Source of the DNA: Sphingobacterium phlebotomi
Lineage (GTDB): Bacteria; Bacteroidota; Bacteroidia; Sphingobacteriales; Sphingobacteriaceae
DNA: 64,000 bases
Direction: 5' to 3'
Assembly: GCF_008180195.1 (NCBI RefSeq)
Contig: NZ_VTAV01000011.1
Coordinates: 1-64,000, forward strand
Below are positions 60,501 through 64,000 of the stretch, piece by piece. The position numbers were made by a program, and so were the translations under genes. The number at the start of each line of letters is the position of its first letter. The stretch's first letter is position 1. Below the pieces are notes generated by a model. The model worked only from the letters and a program-made list of their open reading frames with translations. It had not been told where the DNA came from and made no database searches.

Positions 60501-61055
60501 TTCGGTATCTTTGAGTTTGGATAAGGTCTGTTTCTTACGCACTTTGTATTTGGAGATGCCGGATGCTTCTTCGAACAGATTCCGACGGGAGTTGTCTTTG
60601 TTGTTGATGATCTCGTCAATCATCTTCAGTTCGATGATCGAATAGGTATCCGCACCCAAACCAGTATCCAGAAAGAGGTCCGTAATATCTTTTAAACGGC
60701 ATTTCACATCGTTCAAACGATATTCGCTGTCGCCATTACGATACAGCTTACGGGTAATGGTAACGGTCGAAAACTCAGTCGGGAGTAGTTTGTTGTTATT
60801 CTCAAAGGTTAAGGATACTTCGGCTAGGTTTGCTGGCTTCCGGTTTGCCGTTCCGTTAAAGATAATGTTTTCCATCTTCTCTGAACGCAACATACGTGTA
60901 CTCTGTTCACCCAACACCCACCGAACGGCATCTACGACGTTTGATTTGCCACATCCGTTGGGCCCGACAATGGCGGTGACACCCTCGTTAAAGTTAATGG
61001 TGATCTTGTCACCAAAACTCTTAAATCCTTTAATCTCTAATTTTACTAACTGCAT
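57519..61055 (-). CDS. smc: chromosome segregation protein SMC
   Basis: The 1178-residue protein is a full SMC ATPase. Walker A [20 protein letters not shown] lies at about residues 32-51, coiled coils at about 170-500 and 680-1020. The hinge (about 515-640) includes [27 protein letters not shown], and the C-terminal ABC signature [43 protein letters not shown], with Walker B and the D-loop, is about 1080-1125. It compacts and segregates the chromosome with ScpAB. Length and motifs are normal. It is monocistronic on the minus strand, and its start ATG at 61055 gives the usual [14 protein letters not shown] N-terminus. Confidence 0.98.
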   Translation of the reverse strand: [1178 protein letters not shown]

Positions 61056-61132
61056 GCCTTATTCCGCTATAAATCAACAGACGAAAATACAGTTTTTTAT
61101 GCAGAACTGAAAAGCGTATGGCTAGAGAGCAA

Positions 61133-62266
61133 TTATAATAATTTGTCGAAACCGCTGTCGGTATACCATTTCAGGGTACGGTAATAGGCATGTGCTGTTT
61201 CTTCATTGTCTGGATGTGGAATGTAACAGGTTAAACCTGAATTTTTGTCGATTGTAAAACCGTTGAAAAGTGGTGTGTTAGCCTTGTATACGACAGCTTC
61301 TTGCAGTGCAGTTTTTAAATTTTGAAAGGATGTGGCATGGCTGTAATTCTGTTCCATGAAATCTAGGAAGTCGAATGCAATCAGCGGGTTGCCGAGCCTG
61401 TCAAAATCCATACGCTGTATCTGGTCACGGTTGTAACCTGCATGAGCAGGTTGTTGCGAAAGAAGCACTTGTTTAGTTTCTTGTGCGAGATTTTTTAGCT
61501 TAGAAGCATCAATAACAGAGATGGTGGCTGATCGATGCAGGCCGGAAAGATTGTCATAATGGGCATGGTATTTTTTTGCTAAAAGACGATACATATCGAT
61601 GTCGGCTGAGAAAAGATCGTTGGTGATTTTGTCATACGGCATACCGTTGGCAATGACTTCACCGGGTGAAGCGATGAAATATTTTGCTTTTTCTTTGATT
61701 TCGTATAGCACTTCTACGCTGGCCATTGAACAAGCGTCAAATAGGATGAAATCGAAGTTGTAGGGTATTGCGGAATAGAGATCTTTAATATTCATTTGAC
61801 TACCACCGTCGTCTCCGAAGGATTTTAGTTTAATATTGCCATGGCTGCTAGGTACCCAGCCCGTGGCGTGCGACCATAACACCAGCCCATATGTTTTTGC
61901 CGGAAATAGATTTCTGACGTCCTCTAAGACAAGACGCATGGTAGTGGGATCACTGGAATCATGCGGTTCGTAATCTTTAATTTTTGTTTTTTCGGCATTT
62001 TTGCCATCTTTCTTCTGGATGTGATAGAGTGATGGTCTATTGTTGGGCAGTTTTAAATAAACAATTAGGTTGCCGTCCACATCTCCTAATGACTTTTCCA
62101 TCTGCTCTATGTTTTTATAAGCCTCGAGTTCCAAGTTGTTGTTGGCCGCCAAGTATACCAATACCGTTCGGAACTTGTCTTCTTCGATGCGTTCGATGTC
62201 TGGATCTTTACATGCCTGGAAAATATAGAGCAGGCAAAAAATAAAGTAAAACAAGGTGGTTCTCAT
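61133..62266 (-). CDS. clostripain (C11) family cysteine peptidase, lipoprotein
   Basis: The 377-residue protein has a lipoprotein signal peptide (IFQAC, Cys about residue 19). A C11/clostripain-type domain follows with the catalytic His in LVLWSHATGWVPS (about 135) and Cys in FDFILFDACSMASVEVLYEI (about 183). Related proteins cleave after Arg or Lys. The length is shorter than clostripain and there is no clear activation linker, as in many Bacteroidota C11-like lipoproteins. It lies upstream of a very small ORF and an outer-membrane barrel gene on the same strand. Confidence 0.9.
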   Translation of the reverse strand: MRTTLFYFIFCLLYIFQACKDPDIERIEEDKFRTVLVYLAANNNLELEAYKNIEQMEKSLGDVDGNLIVYLKLPNNRPSLYHIQKKDGKNAEKTKIKDYEPHDSSDPTTMRLVLEDVRNLFPAKTYGLVLWSHATGWVPSSHGNIKLKSFGDDGGSQMNIKDLYSAIPYNFDFILFDACSMASVEVLYEIKEKAKYFIASPGEVIANGMPYDKITNDLFSADIDMYRLLAKKYHAHYDNLSGLHRSATISVIDASKLKNLAQETKQVLLSQQPAHAGYNRDQIQRMDFDRLGNPLIAFDFLDFMEQNYSHATSFQNLKTALQEAVVYKANTPLFNGFTIDKNSGLTCYIPHPDNEETAHAYYRTLKWYTDSGFDKLL

Positions 62267-62314
62267 GGCGTGTCTTTTGTTAGTTTATCAAATGTAGAGA
62301 ATTTTTGATGGAGT

Positions 62315-62425
62315 TCAGTTGGGCCGTTCTCTTTGAAGTATGGCCTTTACGCGCTGTGCGATAAAAAACAGTATACCGCAGGCAGTCATATATCCTATCG
62401 TTTCTATTATTTCTGTATTCATCAT
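62315..62425 (-). CDS. possible 36-residue membrane peptide
   Basis: A small ORF (MMNTEIIETIGYMTACGILF, then a basic tail RVKAILQRERPN) starts at 62425 or 62422 and ends at 62315-62317. It lies between the C11 peptidase and the DUF3575-like gene on the same strand. It would have one membrane helix (about residues 9-24) and a positive cytoplasmic end. There is no clear Shine-Dalgarno sequence. It is too short to be sure of. Confidence 0.3.
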   Translation of the reverse strand: MMNTEIIETIGYMTACGILFFIAQRVKAILQRERPN

Positions 62426-62449
62426 AGATGTTAAATGGTATCGGTTAAT

Positions 62450-63247
62450 TCAAAAACGATAACCTATGGATAAGCCGGTGCGGATACTTGCCCACGGACT
62501 GCGCAATATCTTGATGTCCGCCCCATTTTCGTTCACTTCATAATCGAGTGTAATACCCAGAGGAAGATCTCCCATATCGGCTTTTAGTTCTTCCATACTT
62601 TCGCGTAACGCTGACTGCTCATCCGTATTCAAAGTCATTTTTCCGGAAACTGCTCCTTTACTCGTGCCGTATCCTGGCCCCAATATGCGCCAGTCCAAAT
62701 AAATGTTTCGTGATAATTTAAAATGCGTGCCCAGCGATATTCCCGCTGTAAAGGCTTGGATACTTCCTTTTAAAGGGATGGTCTCCGTCCGACTATAATA
62801 TGCTGTACCCTGATCTTCTACTTCCACCTCAAAATCGTAAGGAAGTGAAGCTCCATAGCTGGCGTACTTCACATAAGGTGCGATATAGAAGCCGCGAAAA
62901 GGTCCGCGTCTCGAAGCATAGAAGCGAATTTCGGGTGTAATAGAGAAATTGGAGCTTTTGAAGTTGTCGATGAGATCGTTTAGCTCTTCGTCGTCAACAA
63001 AATTCTTTACGGTAGCGCTAAACGGAATATTTTTTTCAGGACGTACGCTGAGCGTGGCACCCACGGCTATACGGTCGGTCAATAAACGTTCGTATTCAAA
63101 AGCAAACTTACCCCCCAGTAGCGTTAGTGTGTTGAACTTGACCATGTTTTTTCTTCCGATTTGCTCGGCAGATGATAGCGTTTGTGCACGCGCTAGGAAA
63201 GGTGTAATTATAGATACAAATAGTATGGTGGTTAATAATTTGTTCAT
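62450..63247 (-). CDS. outer membrane beta-barrel protein, DUF3575-like
   Basis: The 265-residue protein has a signal peptide (ending FLARAQT) and an eight-to-ten-stranded barrel pattern with short strands (FEYERLLTDRIAVGATLSV, FSITPEIRFYASRRGPFRGFYIAPYVKY, AFTAGISLGTHFKLSRNIYLDWRI) and a final ASIRTGLSIGYRF. It resembles DUF3575/Omp-type small barrels of Bacteroidota. The start is ATG at 63247. A hairpin terminator lies upstream, for the preceding minus-strand gene, so it probably has its own promoter. The function is unknown. Confidence 0.75.
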   Translation of the reverse strand: MNKLLTTILFVSIITPFLARAQTLSSAEQIGRKNMVKFNTLTLLGGKFAFEYERLLTDRIAVGATLSVRPEKNIPFSATVKNFVDDEELNDLIDNFKSSNFSITPEIRFYASRRGPFRGFYIAPYVKYASYGASLPYDFEVEVEDQGTAYYSRTETIPLKGSIQAFTAGISLGTHFKLSRNIYLDWRILGPGYGTSKGAVSGKMTLNTDEQSALRESMEELKADMGDLPLGITLDYEVNENGADIKILRSPWASIRTGLSIGYRF

Positions 63248-63259
63248 AATTTTTATTTA

Positions 63260-63294
63260 AAAGAAGGGTGGTATGTTTCCATACCACCTTCTTA
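63260..63294 (-). terminator. hairpin terminator for the truncated gene at 63338
   Basis: AAGAAGGGTGGTATG (63261-63275) and CATACCACCTTCTT (63280-63293) pair with one bulged G. On the minus strand the stem is followed by TTTTAAAT. It lies 45-77 bases beyond the stop of the gene at 63338. Confidence 0.75.
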
Positions 63295-63337
63295 TTGTTA
63301 TTAATGAGAGAACTACTCTGCGTTTAATGTTGCAACA

Positions 63338-64000
63338 CTACGGTTGCGGATTAACAACCACTTTAACAACTTTTGTGATGTCAGCAGCGCTGTTGCTTAC
63401 CGAACCATTGTTGTATCTGTTGTTGACTTTTACGGTGTATTCTAATGTGATCGCCTGGGTGATCGTATTAGCTCCTTCGTTTCTCCAACGCAATACAGCC
63501 GAACCGTCACCGTTGGCAACAACTTCTGCGAAAGTAAACTGTGGCAGGATGTTCTTGATGTCAGTACCAGGATTGGCGTTATAGTACGCTTTAGTTAATG
63601 TTACGCTTGCTGGAGCAACAGTTGGAGTAGTAGCAGTACCGCCAAGTGCCGTGATTCCATAACGATTCAGATACTCACTGTTGACTGTATGTGTCACAGG
63701 AGCTGTGTGATCAAAATCCCAAAGAACAACATTTCGGTAATCTGTCAATTTTAAGAACTGACGGATGTCTACATCTTGATTGTTGTTACCACCTTGTTTA
63801 TCTGTTACTTGGGCACTACCGTTTTGTTCAATTTCGAGTGTTTTCACTGGATTCTTGAACCGTACGTCGATAGTTTCGGACTTGTAAGGTACAGGGTTGG
63901 CATTCAGGAAGTAATCCACGCGAACTTTTGTCGCTGATTTAACATAGCTCCAACCAGTGATGTAATTGAAAGCACTACGATTTTCAGGTGATCCTGTTGC
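63338..64000 (-). CDS. 3' part of a surface or periplasmic protein, truncated by window edge
   Basis: The reading frame stays open to the end of the window: 220 residues are visible and the start lies beyond 64000, so the GTG at 63919 is not a real start. The visible part reads GSPENRSAFNYITGWSYVKS and then DYFLNANPVPYKSETIDVRF. It has several repeated beta-strand blocks (VAPASVTLTKAYYNANPGTD, VLRWRNEGANTITQAITLEYTVKVNNRYNNG) that look like Ig-like or cell-surface domains. No known family was recognised. The terminator at 63260-63294 closes this gene. Confidence 0.6.
   Translation of the reverse strand, partial: ATGSPENRSAFNYITGWSYVKSATKVRVDYFLNANPVPYKSETIDVRFKNPVKTLEIEQNGSAQVTDKQGGNNNQDVDIRQFLKLTDYRNVVLWDFDHTAPVTHTVNSEYLNRYGITALGGTATTPTVAPASVTLTKAYYNANPGTDIKNILPQFTFAEVVANGDGSAVLRWRNEGANTITQAITLEYTVKVNNRYNNGSVSNSAADITKVVKVVVNPQP

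Noticed and set aside
1-64000. CRISPR arrays, tRNA/rRNA genes, insertion sequences, integrases or prophage
   Set aside because: No repeat-spacer series, no cloverleaf-like segment and no transposase or integrase motif was seen in any frame; none is reported.

Overview
The window looks like chromosome from a Bacteroidota bacterium of the Sphingobacteriaceae type (Sphingobacterium, Pedobacter or Olivibacter-like). The reasons are SusC/SusD pairs, STN-domain TonB receptors driven by ECF sigma/FecR pairs, DUF4374, DUF4625 and DUF4974 proteins, LytS/LytTR signalling, promoters of the form TTTG-N19-TAnnTTTG, weak Shine-Dalgarno sequences and several TTG/GTG starts. No rRNA, tRNA, CRISPR array, insertion sequence or phage was seen.

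Layout. 1-2.5 kb: decayed tail of a SusC, an intact SusD, then a convergent pair of a small exported DUF6520-like protein and a MauE/DoxX-like membrane protein. 2.8-8.4 kb: an M50-like membrane protease with TPRs, two coupled genes of unknown role, a membrane LytTR regulator, a basic CxxC protein and an orphan barstar-like protein. 8.5-12.2 kb: a beta-propeller/outer-membrane-barrel gene broken by one frameshift, followed without gaps by a LytS-type kinase and a LytTR regulator. 12.2-20.9 kb: redox and short-chain dehydrogenase (SDR) genes with HxlR and AraC regulators. 20.9-28.9 kb: a complete ECF sigma/FecR/SusC/SusD/TlpA locus on the minus strand. 29.3-39.6 kb: a divergent ECF sigma/anti-sigma operon with propeller lipoproteins, two TonB-type receptors, DUF4198 and PepSY genes, most likely for siderophore (iron) uptake. 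39.6-43.1 kb: PPK2, a lipoprotein, a second AraC/SDR pair and a PepSY gene remnant. 43.2-46.6 kb: SigK/RskA-like pair convergent with two ferritin-like proteins. 46.7-51.8 kb: GlxA-type regulator, DoxX/SRPBCC/VOC genes, MsrA, PadR with a membrane protein, and an isochorismatase-like hydrolase. 51.8-56.6 kb: a transmembrane TPR/HTH regulator next to an SPFH/zinc-ribbon cassette. 56.7-64 kb: DUF4198, SMC, a clostripain-like lipoprotein, an outer-membrane barrel and a truncated surface-type gene.

The most interesting non-coding signal is at two paralogous AraC/SDR modules (18.3-20.9 kb and 41.1-42.9 kb). In both, a tandem repeat of period about 20-21 bp sits upstream of the SDR gene. The repeats share a TTTGnCTAC-like core, and the promoter-proximal copy covers the -33 position in the same register relative to a nAnnTTTG -7 box. 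The best candidate for an undescribed protein system is the SPFH-SHOCT / zinc-ribbon / zinc-ribbon / acidic-protein cassette at 53.8-56.6 kb with its neighbouring transmembrane regulator.

Signs of decay are scattered through the window: the SusC tail (1-191), a lipoprotein-gene remnant at 29.1 kb whose intact relative is at 17.6 kb, a PepSY remnant at 43 kb, and the frameshift at about 9165. All functions are inferred by reading motifs and family resemblance; no database search was run.
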